Positions 1-11,148 of a stretch of 64,000 bases of DNA are shown here, in pieces (position 1 is the stretch's first letter; each line of letters opens with the position of its first letter). The DNA comes from Mariprofundus micogutta. GTDB lineage: Bacteria > Pseudomonadota > Zetaproteobacteria > Mariprofundales > Mariprofundaceae. The DNA lies in contig NZ_BDFD01000011.1 in assembly GCF_001895085.1 (NCBI RefSeq), forward strand, positions 18,252 to 82,251. Direction: 5' to 3'. The notes beneath the pieces were generated by a model, which saw only the letters and a list, made by a program, of their open reading frames with translations, ran no database searches and was not told the DNA's origin. Made by a program: the position numbers and the translations under genes.

Positions 1-2038
1 GTGCCAAACGATTGGCCCGCACCGCCTCATCCTCAGCCATCACCATCACATCATCAAAAAAGCGATCCACCGGCGCGCGCAACCTGGCCAGCTCTGCCAG
101 AGCTGGAGAAATACTCTCTTCAAATGAACCTTCCGCTACAGCCTGATTAAAGCCTGACTCAGCCATCAGCAGCGCATCAAACAGCGCCTGCTCAGCCGTT
201 TCAGAGAATAGTGATGTTTTAACATCAGGCTCCACTGAACCCGCTTTCTTGAGAATATTGGCAATGCGTTTGTTTGCAGCGGCAATCGCCTGCCCATCTT
301 CCGAAGACTCAAAACCCATCAAGTGCCTGGCGATCAAGGCTTCGCGATACAGTGGACGTATCTCGGATGAGTTCACTGCTGCATCCACCGATGTTTTCGA
401 GAAGCCCAGTGAAACACTCAGCCCCAGCAAACGCTCAATAATAAATTCACGAACCTGCTGTTTGGTCTCATCTGCAATGGCAATGGTAACACGCTGCTGA
501 TTCCACTGCTTGGCAGCTTCGTTGATGACCTGGTCCAGCGTCATTTCAATCGGGGTTGAGGTATCCGCCAGCAGACGAATCAGGCCAATGGCTGCACGGC
601 GCAAGCCGAATGGATCTGCGCTTGCAGTTGGAATGCGCCCAAGGTGAAAATAACCCAGTAATTTGTCAGCGCGTTCGATAACACCAATAGCCCGGGAAAT
701 ACGGCTAGGTGGCAAATCGTCATCGGCACCTGCCGGGGCATAATGATGTTCAATGGCATGGGCCACCGCATCATTTTCTCCATCCATGCGTGCATATTTG
801 CCACCCATATAACCCTGCAGCTCGGGAAATTCGCCCACCAGGCCTGTCGTCAGATCGGATTTGCAGAGCAAAGCTGCGCGCTGCGCATCATTGGCATCGA
901 CACCAAGTGCGGTAGCATTATCGAGCACAAAAGCACGCATACGACGTACCTGATCACCAACCATGCCCAATCCATCCTGAAATACGATTTCAGACAGTTT
1001 CTCGACTCGTGCATCCAGAGACTCTTTCGGATCACGATCAAAATAGAATGCTGCATCGGCAAGACGTGCATTGACTACGCGTTCATTTCCCTCTGCTACC
1101 GCATCAGGATTCCTGGATTCGATATTGGCTACGGTAAAAAAGACCGGGCTGACCTTACCATTGGCATCATGCGCGGAAAAACAACGCTGATGATGTTTCA
1201 ATTCAATGCGGCTAACCTCTTCAGGCAGTCGCAAAAAATCTTCATCGTATGAAGCTGCAATCGCCATCGGCCATTCAACCAGATCCGTTACTTCTTCGAG
1301 CAAATCATCGTCATCAACCAGTTCTACGCCCTGCTTTCTGGCAGCGGTAGCAAGCTGTTCAGCAATCAGTGCCTTTCTGCTGTTGCGATCAGCGTGTACG
1401 AACTGGCCTTCCAGCCATGCAAATGGGTCATGCACATCTATCTCACCGACAGAACCATGTACGCGATGGCCGCGAGATAGTTTGCCAGCAGTTACACCTG
1501 CAAAAGAAAATGGAATCACATCGTCACCGAGCCTTGCCACAATCCAGCGTACCGGGCGAATAAATGCATCAGGCCGGGAGTCCCCATCCTGCCACTGCAT
1601 CTGTTTGGGGCTTGGCAACTTGCGCAGGATAGCCGGCATCGCTTCAGCCAAGATTTCAGCAACAGGGCGACCTTTCACCGTGCGAACGGCTTTCATATAG
1701 TTTCCTTTGCCATCACCTTTGTCGGCCAGTTCAAAATCATCCAATGACAGGCCTGATTTCTTGGCAAACCCATGCGCAGCACCGGTTGGTTCAGCATCCT
1801 TGAAAGCCACACGTTCCGGCGGCCCCCAGATCGTTTCTTCCCTGTCATCCTGCTGAACAGGACATGATGCTGCATGCAGCATCAAGCGCCGTGGCGTAAC
1901 ACCTAAAGACACCATGACATTTTGAATGCCGGCATCGGCAAGCACATCAACGACATTCCTCTGTAACACTTCGCCCATACGCGGCGCAACACCCGCTGGA
2001 ATTTCTTCTACACCGATTTCGATCAGTAATGGCTTCAT
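1..2038 (-). CDS. glyS: glycyl-tRNA synthetase beta subunit, 3' end cut by window edge
   Basis: Reading from the ATG at 2038 the minus strand is open to base 1, giving 679 residues that begin MKPLLIEIGVEEIPAG, the usual start of GlyS. Family members are about 690 residues, so only the last 10-20 residues lie outside the window. GlyS carries the tRNA-binding and editing-like part of the alpha2beta2 glycyl-tRNA synthetase. The gene starts two bases after the glyQ stop, so the two are co-transcribed and probably translationally coupled. No internal stop or frameshift was seen while reading through. The assignment rests on the N-terminus, the linkage to glyQ and the length. Confidence 0.96.
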   Translation of the reverse strand, partial: MKPLLIEIGVEEIPAGVAPRMGEVLQRNVVDVLADAGIQNVMVSLGVTPRRLMLHAASCPVQQDDREETIWGPPERVAFKDAEPTGAAHGFAKKSGLSLDDFELADKGDGKGNYMKAVRTVKGRPVAEILAEAMPAILRKLPSPKQMQWQDGDSRPDAFIRPVRWIVARLGDDVIPFSFAGVTAGKLSRGHRVHGSVGEIDVHDPFAWLEGQFVHADRNSRKALIAEQLATAARKQGVELVDDDDLLEEVTDLVEWPMAIAASYDEDFLRLPEEVSRIELKHHQRCFSAHDANGKVSPVFFTVANIESRNPDAVAEGNERVVNARLADAAFYFDRDPKESLDARVEKLSEIVFQDGLGMVGDQVRRMRAFVLDNATALGVDANDAQRAALLCKSDLTTGLVGEFPELQGYMGGKYARMDGENDAVAHAIEHHYAPAGADDDLPPSRISRAIGVIERADKLLGYFHLGRIPTASADPFGLRRAAIGLIRLLADTSTPIEMTLDQVINEAAKQWNQQRVTIAIADETKQQVREFIIERLLGLSVSLGFSKTSVDAAVNSSEIRPLYREALIARHLMGFESSEDGQAIAAANKRIANILKKAGSVEPDVKTSLFSETAEQALFDALLMAESGFNQAVAEGSFEESISPALAELARLRAPVDRFFDDVMVMAEDEAVRANRLA

Positions 2039-2040
2039 GC

Positions 2041-2901
2041 TCATGCATCTACCCCCGCATAAGCACGCGCAACGGTGCGGGCCAGCCCTCGCACACGTCC
2101 TATAAAGCGCTGACGCTCAGCCACTGAAATCGCGCCTCGCGCATCCAGCAGGTTAAAAGAGTGAGATGCTTTCATGACTTCCTCATAGGCTGGCAGAACC
2201 AGATTCTTTTCAGTCAGGCGTTTACATTCGCCTTCAGCATGATCGAACTGTTCATGCAATCGAGCTGCATCAGCTTCATCAAAGTTATAGGTGGAGAATT
2301 CAACTTCGTTGCGATGGAACACCTCACCATAGGTGACCTGTTTGCCATCGGCTGTCTCAACCCAAACCAGATCATAAATATTATCCACGCCCTGCAGATA
2401 CATGGCCAAACGTTCAAGGCCGTATGTGATTTCACCGGGTGTGCGTGTCAGCTCCACGCTGCCCACCTGTTGGAAATAGGTGAACTGGGTAACTTCCATA
2501 CCATTAAGCCAGACTTCCCAGCCAAGGCCCCAGGCACCCAGTGTCGGAGATTCCCAGTCATCCTCAACAAACCGGATATCATGCACTTCCGGATCGATAC
2601 CAATCTTGCGTAATGAATCGAGGTACAGTTCAAGAATATTTTCCGGCGCAGGTTTCAGAATCACCTGAAACTGATAGTAGTGCTGTAGTCGGTTGGGGTT
2701 TTCTCCATAGCGTCCATCGGTAGGGCGTCGACATGGTTGCACATAAGCTGTGCTCCAGTCGTTATCGTCCAGCACCCGCAGGAATGTAGCAGGATGAAAG
2801 GTACCCGCTCCCATTGATGAATCGTATGGCTGCTGAACCACACAACCCTGTTTGGCCCAAAATTGCTGTAAAGTGAGAATCAAATCCTGAAAGGTTAACA
2901 C
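2041..2901 (-). CDS. glyQ: glycyl-tRNA synthetase alpha subunit
   Basis: The 286-residue product begins [20 protein letters not shown] and includes the conserved [18 protein letters not shown] and [18 protein letters not shown] segments of class II GlyQ. It forms glycyl-adenylate and charges tRNA-Gly together with GlyS in the cytoplasm. Length is close to the usual 290-300. It is the first gene of the glyQ-glyS pair. The ATG at 2901 is the natural start because the family N-terminus begins there. Confidence 0.97.
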   Translation of the reverse strand: MLTFQDLILTLQQFWAKQGCVVQQPYDSSMGAGTFHPATFLRVLDDNDWSTAYVQPCRRPTDGRYGENPNRLQHYYQFQVILKPAPENILELYLDSLRKIGIDPEVHDIRFVEDDWESPTLGAWGLGWEVWLNGMEVTQFTYFQQVGSVELTRTPGEITYGLERLAMYLQGVDNIYDLVWVETADGKQVTYGEVFHRNEVEFSTYNFDEADAARLHEQFDHAEGECKRLTEKNLVLPAYEEVMKASHSFNLLDARGAISVAERQRFIGRVRGLARTVARAYAGVDA

Positions 2902-3111
2902 GCCGAACTCCCTGATAAATTGGTGGCAAGCCTAACTTCGCAGGCGTCTGCTTGCCAGAAGACGCGCACAGATCATTACGAAAAGACAATAATTCGAAAA
3001 AAATATGCATATCAGGCTAAAGTCGAGCAACTCTCAACCGATGTTTAATGATGTAAGGACTCTGTAGGCAGGATTCCTGGTAAAAAAACAGATCGAATAA
3101 AGGAGTTGATT

Positions 3112-3333
3112 GTGGCTATTACAGCTTTGCCCTCTGACGGTTTCATTAGTCGTTTGCTTCAGCAGGCACATCGCCCTGCGCCTAATGCAGCCCCTCAGAG
3201 TGGCCAGCCAGCCGCAAAAGATGATCAGATGACTTTCTCCAATGAAGCTCGTCAGGCATCACAACCTTCCGGCAGTCAGAATCTGGAATCCAAACTGATG
3301 GAAATGTACAACCAGAAAGGCAAAAGCAGCTAA
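3112..3333 (+). CDS. small hypothetical protein (73 aa)
   Basis: I do not recognise this protein. A TTG start at 3106 is possible, but an AGGAG at 3101-3105 lies six bases before the GTG at 3112, so GTG 3112 is the better start (V-A-I-T-A-L-P...). The product is hydrophilic, rich in Ser, Gln and Pro in the middle, with a short basic tail (NQKGKSS) and no signal peptide or membrane segment. It looks mostly disordered with a possible C-terminal helix (ESKLMEMYNQ). It stands alone between divergent glyQ and the convergent diguanylate cyclase. The strong ribosome binding site is the main reason to accept it. Confidence 0.55.
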   Translation: MAITALPSDGFISRLLQQAHRPAPNAAPQSGQPAAKDDQMTFSNEARQASQPSGSQNLESKLMEMYNQKGKSS

Positions 3334-3339
3334 TAGTCC

Positions 3340-4773
3340 CTAACTTTTAGCCAGATGAAAACAACAGCGGTTCTTGCCGCTGTTTTTCGCATGATACATG
3401 GCATTATCTGCTGCGGTCACCAAAACATCCTTGTGCATACTGTCATCCGGATATATTGCAGCGCCTATACTCACCGTTACAGGCAACGCCACACCTATAC
3501 CCTCGTAAGGACTCGACACAGCACCAATAAGTTTATCAGCCACCAGACTGATATTTTTCTGGGAGTCAATTTCATTCAATATGATGGTGAACTCATCGCC
3601 ACCCATGCGCGCAACGGTATCTACTTCACGTACATTATCCCTTAATCTCCTGGCCGTCTCAGCCAGCAACAGATCACCGGCCTTATGCCCCAGCGCATCA
3701 TTTACAGCTTTAAAGCCATCCAGATCCAGATACAGAACAGCCAATTTCTGTTTATGTCGTTTGGCCTGTGCTACTGCCTGATCCAACCGATCATGGAATA
3801 GTGAGCGATTGGCGAGCCCTGTTAACTGATCAAAATGAGCCATTTGCAGTAGTTTTTTCTCAGACTGCTTGCGTTCGGTGATATCATAAACCACACCCTG
3901 CAGATACAGGTCCTGATCATGATCCCGCACCGTAGCTGCCGCATCTTTCACCCAGATATCCCTGCCATCTTTTGCACAGATCCTGTATTCGGAATGAAAC
4001 GGAAGGTCGTCCTTCAAGCTCTGTTTTACCTCAGCAATCACCCGCTCATGATCTTCATGATGGATCTGCTCCGACCACATCTCCTGATTAGCCAGAAAAT
4101 CATCCTGGCAGTAACCGAGAATATCCTCGACCTGAGGACTAACAAACAGGATGCGGCTACGATCCAGTGTAGCAATGTAGGTAATGGCAGGGATCTGCTC
4201 AACCAGGGTTCGATATGTCGCCACTGATTTCTCCAGATCTGCTTCAATTCTGCTGCTTTCCTGCTGTTCAATACCATTCTCAAGAGCAACAGAAACCATT
4301 GATGCCAACTGCTCCAGCAGCATCCCGTCCTTGGCATCAAACTGCCCGCTGTTTTTATCAAACACCAACAGGCAGGCCAGCATATCATCCTGTTTGCCAA
4401 TAATTGGCATTGCAATCAACTGATCGATATCAACCAGGGCAGGGGCGACTTCCGGAGCAAAACCGGTAATGGCATCGCCTTCGGTAATGATAAAGGGTTT
4501 TCTATAGCGAATCAGGTCGCCCACCCATCCATCTTCAGCACCAAAACCACATTGCATGGGCGACCAGGTCTGGCCGTCCCAGTGCTCCGTAAAAGCCAGC
4601 TTATCGTTGACAAGCAGCCCTGCAGAACCGGCCCTGGCATCAACCAGGCTGACGGCAGAAGAGACAGAAGCACGTAAAATAGCAGGGATATCGAGGGCTT
4701 CATGCATGCAATTGCTGGCGTGGGCAAATAGCGAAAACAATTCTGTCTGGCTCATTTTCTGACCAATTGCCAT
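3340..4773 (-). CDS. GAF-PAS-GGDEF diguanylate cyclase
   Basis: The ATG at 4773 is preceded by GGGAGG with suitable spacing; the longer TTG-started reading from 4797 would put that site inside the gene. The 477-residue protein has a GAF domain (about residues 5-160), a PAS domain with PAC tail (about 185-305, ending ITERKQSEK) and a GGDEF domain (about 315-470). The active motif is intact (RMGGDEF) and the inhibitory I-site is present as REVD five residues upstream. It should make cyclic di-GMP from GTP, with activity controlled by GAF and PAS sensing. No membrane segments are visible, so it is probably cytoplasmic. It follows a membrane-protein gene on the same strand with an 83-base gap. 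Confidence 0.9.
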   Translation of the reverse strand: MAIGQKMSQTELFSLFAHASNCMHEALDIPAILRASVSSAVSLVDARAGSAGLLVNDKLAFTEHWDGQTWSPMQCGFGAEDGWVGDLIRYRKPFIITEGDAITGFAPEVAPALVDIDQLIAMPIIGKQDDMLACLLVFDKNSGQFDAKDGMLLEQLASMVSVALENGIEQQESSRIEADLEKSVATYRTLVEQIPAITYIATLDRSRILFVSPQVEDILGYCQDDFLANQEMWSEQIHHEDHERVIAEVKQSLKDDLPFHSEYRICAKDGRDIWVKDAAATVRDHDQDLYLQGVVYDITERKQSEKKLLQMAHFDQLTGLANRSLFHDRLDQAVAQAKRHKQKLAVLYLDLDGFKAVNDALGHKAGDLLLAETARRLRDNVREVDTVARMGGDEFTIILNEIDSQKNISLVADKLIGAVSSPYEGIGVALPVTVSIGAAIYPDDSMHKDVLVTAADNAMYHAKNSGKNRCCFHLAKS

Positions 4774-4856
4774 GCACCCTCCCTTCTCATCATTCAAGCT
4801 CTAGCGTACGCACCTTTCCACTCGAAGCAATAAGTGTGCCTAAACAGACTGCGCAT

Positions 4857-5597
4857 TTAATCCTTGTGAATATAGTCCTGAATGCCAATGCCGTTCTTAT
4901 ACTGCAACTTAAGTGCAGGAATCAGCCCCAGCTCCACCTCAATATGGTTGAACTGCATATCCGCTACTTCGATCTGTTTCTGCAGCGTACCTGCCTCAGC
5001 AAGGGCCATGATCAAAGCGGAACCAATATTATTGTCGCCAAGTTTCTTGAGTGTTTTCTGTAAATCCAGCTTTACATCAGGATCATGATAAAAATGAGGT
5101 ATCAACTTGGGAGGAATCCCCAGTTCCACCTCCATTTCGGTGAGGATATAACCTGCTTTTCTCAGATGGGGAAGGGCTGCATTAAAATCCTGCATAATAG
5201 CCTCGGTGGACAAATCAGACTCAAACACCTGAGATGCTGCTGCTGAAGCTGTTATCGAGAACTTTCTGGCGGCCAGATCAAAGTTTCCTCGCTGTAACTC
5301 ATCAGACCACGATACCCCGCCGCTTTTGCCGGTTGTTGCAATGATTGCCCAGATGCCCACCCCGAGTGTTACACAGACAAGAAGAATAATCAGGCTCTGT
5401 GCCCAGAAAATAAAACGCCGCTTTGGCGCCTTCCGTTTTTTTTTATTTTTTAATTTGTGTTGTTTTCTGATTCTGCTGACCGCCTCATGCTCTGATTCAG
5501 CATCAGCTTGTACTTTTGCGTGTGCATGAAAAGCATGCCGGCCTGCTTTGTCATCAATGTCCGGAGCTTCACTGTGTCGCACTACATCATCATCCAT
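4857..5597 (-). CDS. hypothetical single-span membrane protein
   Basis: Not recognised. The 246-residue protein has a charged N-terminal third ending in a very basic stretch (KNKKKRKAPKRR), then one transmembrane helix (about residues 66-90), then about 155 residues predicted to be outside or periplasmic. The soluble part has Leu/Ala-rich helices and two similar phrases, VELGIPPKLIPHF and VELGLIPALKLQY, suggesting a short internal duplication. The basic patch before the helix fits an N-in orientation. It precedes the diguanylate cyclase on the same strand, but nothing in it indicates a cyclic di-GMP role. Confidence 0.6.
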   Translation of the reverse strand: MDDDVVRHSEAPDIDDKAGRHAFHAHAKVQADAESEHEAVSRIRKQHKLKNKKKRKAPKRRFIFWAQSLIILLVCVTLGVGIWAIIATTGKSGGVSWSDELQRGNFDLAARKFSITASAAASQVFESDLSTEAIMQDFNAALPHLRKAGYILTEMEVELGIPPKLIPHFYHDPDVKLDLQKTLKKLGDNNIGSALIMALAEAGTLQKQIEVADMQFNHIEVELGLIPALKLQYKNGIGIQDYIHKD

Positions 5598-5709
5598 AGC
5601 TCAACGTTATAGCGAACACCAGGCAGTTCCACAAGCTGCTGAGATATACAATATTTACCCGCAGCATAATTCGACTAGAGTTGCGCAGGATAGCGCGGGG
5701 TGCAACACA

Positions 5710-6045
5710 TTGACTACTGGTGATCTGATTTTCTTTGTTGTTTTCTTCTGGATTGTGTTCATCACAGCCCGGCTTGCTGTGTTTGCCATCAATATTGATA
5801 TCAAACTGAAAAAACGGCTTTGGCCAATCATTATCTTCAGCCTCTCCGGCATGCTGATGATAATCGCCTGGCTGCTGAACTTTCCGACCAAGGGTTTTGT
5901 TGTGCTCGGAATCGCCGTTGCCGCCATTATTTACACCAACCTGAAAGGCTTCTATTTCTGTGAATCATGTGAAAAAATGATTGCCAACAAAAAGATTCTC
6001 ACAACGGTGGAAACATGTGAGAAGTGCGGCGCTTCCCTGAAATAA
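5710..6045 (+). CDS. small membrane protein with C-terminal zinc ribbon
   Basis: The open frame extends upstream to 5548, but that part overlaps the start of the opposite-strand gene and looks non-coding. The in-frame TTG at 5710, preceded by a GGGG-containing stretch, starts a compact 111-residue protein. It has three hydrophobic segments (DLIFFVVFFWIVFITARLAV, IIIFSLSGMLMIIAWLL and a VLGIAVAAIIY helix) followed by a zinc-ribbon-like CESC...CEKC pair near the C-terminus. The family is unknown to me. The start remains uncertain. It converges on the hybrid kinase gene with only three bases between stops. Confidence 0.6.
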   Translation: MTTGDLIFFVVFFWIVFITARLAVFAINIDIKLKKRLWPIIIFSLSGMLMIIAWLLNFPTKGFVVLGIAVAAIIYTNLKGFYFCESCEKMIANKKILTTVETCEKCGASLK

Positions 6046-6048
6046 GTG

Positions 6049-9000
6049 TTATCTGGCTGTTTCGACCAGCCTATTCACCACAGCCAGAGCTGCCTGATAA
6101 TCATACTGATCAATACAGGCGTGTAGTTGCCTGACTTCAGTCTCTATCTCACTGCCCATGAATTTCTCTTTGATCTCATTCATATAATCGGATGCATCGC
6201 CATCGCTATCCATGAGTAAATCGCGCATTTTCTCCAGCAAAGGCATCGCCTCTATTAATTCAACAGACTGAAACGAAGAAGCCTTTTCCTTATCACACCA
6301 CTCACGCAGGCTCTGCATGACGATGTCGAGCTGACAGTAAACATCTGAAAGGCGACTGCTGACATCAGGACCACCTTGTTTCAGAGATGTTTCCAGGTTC
6401 TTTACAGCAAGATGCAACTCATCAGCCCCGATATTACCTGACACGCCCTTGAGCCCGTGCAGCTTGTCTAATACTTTTGTATTCTCTCCAGCATCCATCA
6501 ACTCCTGTAGATTCTCACCCAATGCCTCATGGCTATGTCTGAATTTTTTGAGAATGTTAAAATAGCCGGTTTTGTCACCTGAAAGACGCTGTATGCCGGC
6601 TTCGACATTAATGCCCGCTAATAAAGGCAAAGCTGCGGAATCATCCCATCCATGAGAACCATTTCTTTTTTTAACGATATGCTCAGTGTCTGCTGTAGTT
6701 ACATGGATATGCTCACCAAGTATTTCATACATCTGCTCGGGATTAATCGGTTTTCCTATATGCGCATTCATACCTGCTTCGCGGCATTTCCTGATATCAT
6801 CAACCATAGTATTGGCAGTCATGGCAATAACCGGAAGATCGTTAAATCGCCCATCGAGCCGGATTTTCCGGGTTGCCTCCAGCCCCCCCATCTTCGGCAT
6901 CTGCATATCCATCAAGACAGCATCAAACTGCTCTTCATCGAGAGCCTCCAGCACCTCAATGCCGCTATGTGCAACCCGAACGCTGATATCCACCTTATCC
7001 AGCAATCCCATCGCCACCTGGAGATTGATTTCATTATCCTCAGCCAGCAAAAGATGCGCTCCGCGTAAATGTTCCGGTGCCATATATGCCAGAGGTTTGT
7101 GACCATAGGCCAGGTTAATGCTGTCAGGCTTACATTCAAAAACCGACATTATAGTGTTCACCAGCGAGTTCATACTTACCGGCTTAACCATGCTGGCATC
7201 AATGGTCGACCGATCATCATCACTAAAGTGTCCGTTGCCGCCATAGGCCGTAACCAGAATGATTTTTGGCTGCCTGGATAGTGTGTCATTGGCTCTGATC
7301 AGACGGCTTGCCTCTATCCCGTCCAAGCCCGGCATCTTCCAGTCCATAAGCACCAGATCAAAGGGGGGTTCAGAACAGCTCTCGATTTTCAGTAGCGCCG
7401 CTTCTGCCGAATCCGCACATTCAGGATTCAGGTTCAGGGCTTTCATATATCGCTTCAGCACCAGGTTCACGGTTGGATTGTCATCCACAACCAATACACG
7501 CATCTGCTGCAGTGCCTCGGGCAACAATACCTTCGATGGTTGCAAAGCCTTACTCAGCCCGAAACTGGCCGTGAAATGAAAGGTGCTTCCCTTACCCGGC
7601 ATACTGTCCACGCTCATTCGGCCACGCATCAGCTTCACCAGATGTTTACTGATCGCCAGACCAAGACCGGTACCTCCGAATCTGCGCGTAGTAGAGCTAT
7701 CGGCCTGAGAGAAGGCTTTAAATAAACGGTCCAGATCATCGTGGGACATGCCGATGCCCGTATCTGAAACAGAGAAATGCAATAAAACAGAATCTTGCTC
7801 TTGTTCCATTACCCCAATAGATAAGCGAATTTCTCCGGATTCAGTAAATTTGACTGCATTATTCACCAAATTGATCAGCACCTGCCGCAAGCGCAGTGGA
7901 TCCCCGACCAGTTGCATTGGAACTTCTGGCGGATAATCGACAATAAAGTTCAATCCTTTCTCATCGGCTTTCAGACCGGCAATACTGGTTAATTTCTCAA
8001 GGGTTTCCGACAGATCAAAGTCAATCTCCTCCATCGTCAACTTCCCGGCTTCAACCTTGGAGAGATCTAGAATCTCATTGAGAATCGCCAACAAGTCTTC
8101 AGACGCACCAAGCATCTTCACCAGATAGTCCCGCTGGATGGGGTCAAGTTCTGTATCAAGTACCAGATGAGCCAGGCCAATCACGGCATTCATTGGCGTA
8201 CGAATCTCATGACTCATATTGGCCAGGAATACCCCTTTTGCCCGGCTCGAGGATTCCGCCTGATTTTTGGCCTTCTTCAGGTCACGCGTACGCTCCTTGA
8301 TTGTCTCTTCCAGTTTTTCATTGAACTGACGCAAGTGGTCTTCGTGCTCCTTGCGCTCGGTCAAGTCTGCAAGCACGGCCAAATAGGCATCTTCACCATT
8401 ATATACAATGCTTCGCACAGAAGCCGAAATCCACAACTTACCCCCTGTCATCTTGCGAGCCTCAAACTCATAACCGGTGACAGCACCATCCCGACGCAAT
8501 TTGCGACGCAGCATCTTCCTGGAATCGGTATCCACATAATATTCAGAGATATGCTTATCCCTTACCTCTGTTCGATCATCATCAAGGAGCTCCAAAGCTG
8601 CCGGGTTATGAAAAAGCAGCTGCCCATCTTCTATACGCGAGATAACAATCGGCAATGGCGTGGCAATCGTCATTTCCTTGAATTGATGCAGGCTTAATTT
8701 CAAATCATGATATTGGCTGTATACCTGCTCAAAATTGAGCTCGAGATCTTCCAGGAGCTCGTTGAATGCAGATACCAGTTCGCCCACTTCATCTCTGGAT
8801 TCAACTGGAATACGTTCAAAGCCGGGGTGATCAGATCTTTCCCCTGTCTCAATCCATTGGCCAAGCGGATCGGTTTCGAGCATCTCTTTCATTCGCGTGG
8901 CCAGCAGGGCAAGTGGCTGACTGACCTGGTTGCGGTATATGATAAAGATACCGACTGCAAAAAAGAGACTGATAAACATCGTCAACAACATCACATAAAC

Positions 9001-9462
9001 GACGGATTCTTTATCCTGAAGCAAGGAAACCTGCTCCAGTTCTATCAACACATGGCCTATGAGTTGTTCGTTGTCATGTACCGGATGTAAAATATAATGC
9101 TCGGTCGGTGCATGCTCCAGAGCATGTTTCACGCCCCCATTCAACCATAACTTGGGAGCAATCGGATCCCCTGCTGCTGCCAGCAGCGAATAATCAGGAA
9201 GTAGAAGATGAACGGCATGGAAGTGTCCATCGGCAGCCAATGAAGCATCGAGTACTTTCGCTGCAGCAGGCCCGTTCTTTTGTATTAGATAATCATGGGT
9301 CATTTGCCCGATCAGCATCGCTTCAACCTGGATGCGTTCCTTCACCAACTCATCAAGCATGGATAGATGCGACTGATACCATGACCACCCCATAATAGAG
9401 GTGCAGATCACGGCTGCAGACAGGATCATGATTAATAACTTTCGCTGAAGAGAAGTGAACAT
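6049..9462 (-). CDS. hybrid sensor histidine kinase (HAMP-PAS-HisKA-HATPase-REC-REC-HPt)
   Basis: This 1137-residue protein resembles the BarA/tripartite class. Order: transmembrane helix (about 8-28), periplasmic sensor region (30-150), second helix (153-176), HAMP (about 177-245), PAS (about 260-375), coiled coil, HisKA with the phospho-acceptor His418 ([10 protein letters not shown]), HATPase with N-box (LVNNAVKF) and G-boxes ([14 protein letters not shown]), receiver 1 with Asp707, receiver 2 with Asp852, and a C-terminal HPt domain with His1002 (LHGLKG). All phosphorelay residues are present, so it can run a complete His-Asp-His relay to an external regulator. No response regulator lies next to it; the signal and target are unknown. 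Confidence 0.93.
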   Translation of the reverse strand: MFTSLQRKLLIMILSAAVICTSIMGWSWYQSHLSMLDELVKERIQVEAMLIGQMTHDYLIQKNGPAAAKVLDASLAADGHFHAVHLLLPDYSLLAAAGDPIAPKLWLNGGVKHALEHAPTEHYILHPVHDNEQLIGHVLIELEQVSLLQDKESVVYVMLLTMFISLFFAVGIFIIYRNQVSQPLALLATRMKEMLETDPLGQWIETGERSDHPGFERIPVESRDEVGELVSAFNELLEDLELNFEQVYSQYHDLKLSLHQFKEMTIATPLPIVISRIEDGQLLFHNPAALELLDDDRTEVRDKHISEYYVDTDSRKMLRRKLRRDGAVTGYEFEARKMTGGKLWISASVRSIVYNGEDAYLAVLADLTERKEHEDHLRQFNEKLEETIKERTRDLKKAKNQAESSSRAKGVFLANMSHEIRTPMNAVIGLAHLVLDTELDPIQRDYLVKMLGASEDLLAILNEILDLSKVEAGKLTMEEIDFDLSETLEKLTSIAGLKADEKGLNFIVDYPPEVPMQLVGDPLRLRQVLINLVNNAVKFTESGEIRLSIGVMEQEQDSVLLHFSVSDTGIGMSHDDLDRLFKAFSQADSSTTRRFGGTGLGLAISKHLVKLMRGRMSVDSMPGKGSTFHFTASFGLSKALQPSKVLLPEALQQMRVLVVDDNPTVNLVLKRYMKALNLNPECADSAEAALLKIESCSEPPFDLVLMDWKMPGLDGIEASRLIRANDTLSRQPKIILVTAYGGNGHFSDDDRSTIDASMVKPVSMNSLVNTIMSVFECKPDSINLAYGHKPLAYMAPEHLRGAHLLLAEDNEINLQVAMGLLDKVDISVRVAHSGIEVLEALDEEQFDAVLMDMQMPKMGGLEATRKIRLDGRFNDLPVIAMTANTMVDDIRKCREAGMNAHIGKPINPEQMYEILGEHIHVTTADTEHIVKKRNGSHGWDDSAALPLLAGINVEAGIQRLSGDKTGYFNILKKFRHSHEALGENLQELMDAGENTKVLDKLHGLKGVSGNIGADELHLAVKNLETSLKQGGPDVSSRLSDVYCQLDIVMQSLREWCDKEKASSFQSVELIEAMPLLEKMRDLLMDSDGDASDYMNEIKEKFMGSEIETEVRQLHACIDQYDYQAALAVVNRLVETAR

Positions 9463-9568
9463 TCGAGCTCCTTGTTTACACCTCCATGTGCAACCAGTAA
9501 CTCTCAGTATAGACTATTTTTTCATTTGTGAAGGATGACCGCATGCATGAGCGGCAATTCCAGTTGCC

Positions 9569-10894
9569 TTATGATCTGGAGTTGCGCCCTGATGGTCTTC
9601 TACGGTTGCGATTACGGTTATTGTTCGGCTGCCCTTTTCGCCCGGCCTGGCCACCCTGCTCCGCCTTATCCTCTTTCTTCAATCCTTCTGCAGTGGCTTC
9701 AGGATTGGTTGGCTGACCGATTTGTAACATCTCATGTTCGATATGGCAGAGAGGCACCTGGCGACTGATATAGGTTTCGATATCAGGCAGGCCGAAACAG
9801 AAGCGTTCACATGAGAAAGAAATAGCAGTGCCAGTTGAGCCGGCACGGGCAGTACGACCAATGCGGTGAACATAGTTCTCAGCATCTTCAGGAAGATCGT
9901 AATTGAACACATGGCTAACACCGTCAATGTGCAGACCACGACTGGCAACATCGGTAGCCACCAACAGATGCAGCTTACCTTTGGTGAAATCATCCAGAAT
10001 ACGCGTGCGTTTCTGCTGACGAACGTCGCCGGAAAGTATACCGACTGAAAAACCGTAGCGGGCCAGGTTACGGGCCACTTTCTCTCCGGTACGTTTCTCA
10101 TTAATAAAAATCATGCCACGCTTCACATCGGATTCGCGCAATAGATGAACCAGCAGCGGAAACTTGTCATCCATACTGGTGTGATACATCGATTCAGTAA
10201 TACCGGAGGCCGTCACGTCACCATCTTCGGCACGCAGCTTCTCAGGCTCATTCATATGCTCGTAAGCCAGCTCCAGCACACGATGAGATAGTGTGGCTGA
10301 GAACATCAACGACTGGCGCTGATCATATTTCGGCAATCGTCGCAGCATAAAGCGCAGATCATTGATGAAACCAAGGTCGAACATGCGATCAGCCTCGTCG
10401 ATAATCAGCATGTCGGCTTTGGATAAGGAATAGACCCGTTTCTTCAGGTAATCAATCAAACGACCCGGTGTACCGATCAGGATATCGACACCCTTTTCAA
10501 AACCGAGGCGCTGTTTTTCATAATCAACACCGCCATACACAGTATGCAGCTTCAGATCAGTAAACTTGGCCAGCTTGGCGGCATCATCGGATATCTGTAC
10601 TGCCAACTCGCGAGTGGGTGCTATAACCAATACGCGAGGATGATGTTTGCTGCGACCCTGCTTCGGTTCAGTTGAAAGCAGGCGATTAATGGCGGTAATC
10701 AGAAACGTTGCTGTTTTACCCGTACCTGTTCGCCCCTGCCCGGCGACATCTTTGCCTGCCAGTGTCATCGGCAGTGCAATCTGCTGCACATCCGTCATCT
10801 CCGTAAAGCCAAGCTCCTCAATGCCCTTCAGCAGTGATTCGGGAAGATTGAGTTCGGTAAATAGCGTTGGTTTGATGACAAGTGTCTGTTTCAT
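9569..10894 (-). CDS. rhlB: DEAD-box ATP-dependent RNA helicase, RhlB-like
   Basis: The 441-residue protein has motif I (GRTGTGKT), Ia (APTRELA), II (DEADRMFDLGF), III (SAT) and VI (HRIGRTARAG), with the two RecA-like domains in order. The phrase DEADRMFDLGF and the N-terminal layout are closest to RhlB, the helicase that can join the RNA degradosome; RhlE is the alternative. A Gln/Asn/Arg-rich basic tail (about 405-441) is typical of RNA-binding extensions. No clear Shine-Dalgarno precedes the ATG at 10894. It is monocistronic and diverges from the tRNA/bolA unit. Confidence 0.88.
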   Translation of the reverse strand: MKQTLVIKPTLFTELNLPESLLKGIEELGFTEMTDVQQIALPMTLAGKDVAGQGRTGTGKTATFLITAINRLLSTEPKQGRSKHHPRVLVIAPTRELAVQISDDAAKLAKFTDLKLHTVYGGVDYEKQRLGFEKGVDILIGTPGRLIDYLKKRVYSLSKADMLIIDEADRMFDLGFINDLRFMLRRLPKYDQRQSLMFSATLSHRVLELAYEHMNEPEKLRAEDGDVTASGITESMYHTSMDDKFPLLVHLLRESDVKRGMIFINEKRTGEKVARNLARYGFSVGILSGDVRQQKRTRILDDFTKGKLHLLVATDVASRGLHIDGVSHVFNYDLPEDAENYVHRIGRTARAGSTGTAISFSCERFCFGLPDIETYISRQVPLCHIEHEMLQIGQPTNPEATAEGLKKEDKAEQGGQAGRKGQPNNNRNRNRRRPSGRNSRS

Positions 10895-11033
10895 GGCGGT
10901 AACTGTACGCGCTAGACGTTAGGCTTGCCACAAATGTTACTATCCATCCATACAGGGCAAGATAATTTCCCTAGTCTGCTTATGATTGCAGTCCTCTATT
11001 TTAGGCCCTAGTCTGCCCGCTTTCCGGGAATGC

Positions 11034-11110
11034 GGGCTCATGGCGCAATTGGTTAGCGCAACCGGCTCATAACCGGTTGGTTCTAGGTTCGAGTCCTAGT
11101 GAGCCCACCA
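11034..11110 (+). tRNA. tRNA with CAT anticodon (tRNA-Ile2 or elongator tRNA-Met)
   Basis: A full cloverleaf is visible: acceptor GGGCTCA/TGAGCCC, D-arm GCGC...GCGC, anticodon stem ACCGG/CCGGT with loop CTCATAA, T-arm CTAGG-TTCGAGT-CCTAG, discriminator A and an encoded CCA. The CAT anticodon fits either elongator Met or the Ile2 species whose C34 is converted to lysidine by TilS. The C4-G69 pair leans towards Ile2, but this is not decisive. It is not an initiator, since pair 1-72 is a normal G-C. Confidence 0.93.
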
Positions 11111-11148
11111 CTCCCTGAATATATTAATCAGAGAACAACAGGAAGAAT

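Noticed and set aside
743..1252. 169-codon plus-strand ORF opposite glyS
   Set aside because: It is fully antisense to a well-supported essential gene and has no recognisable features.
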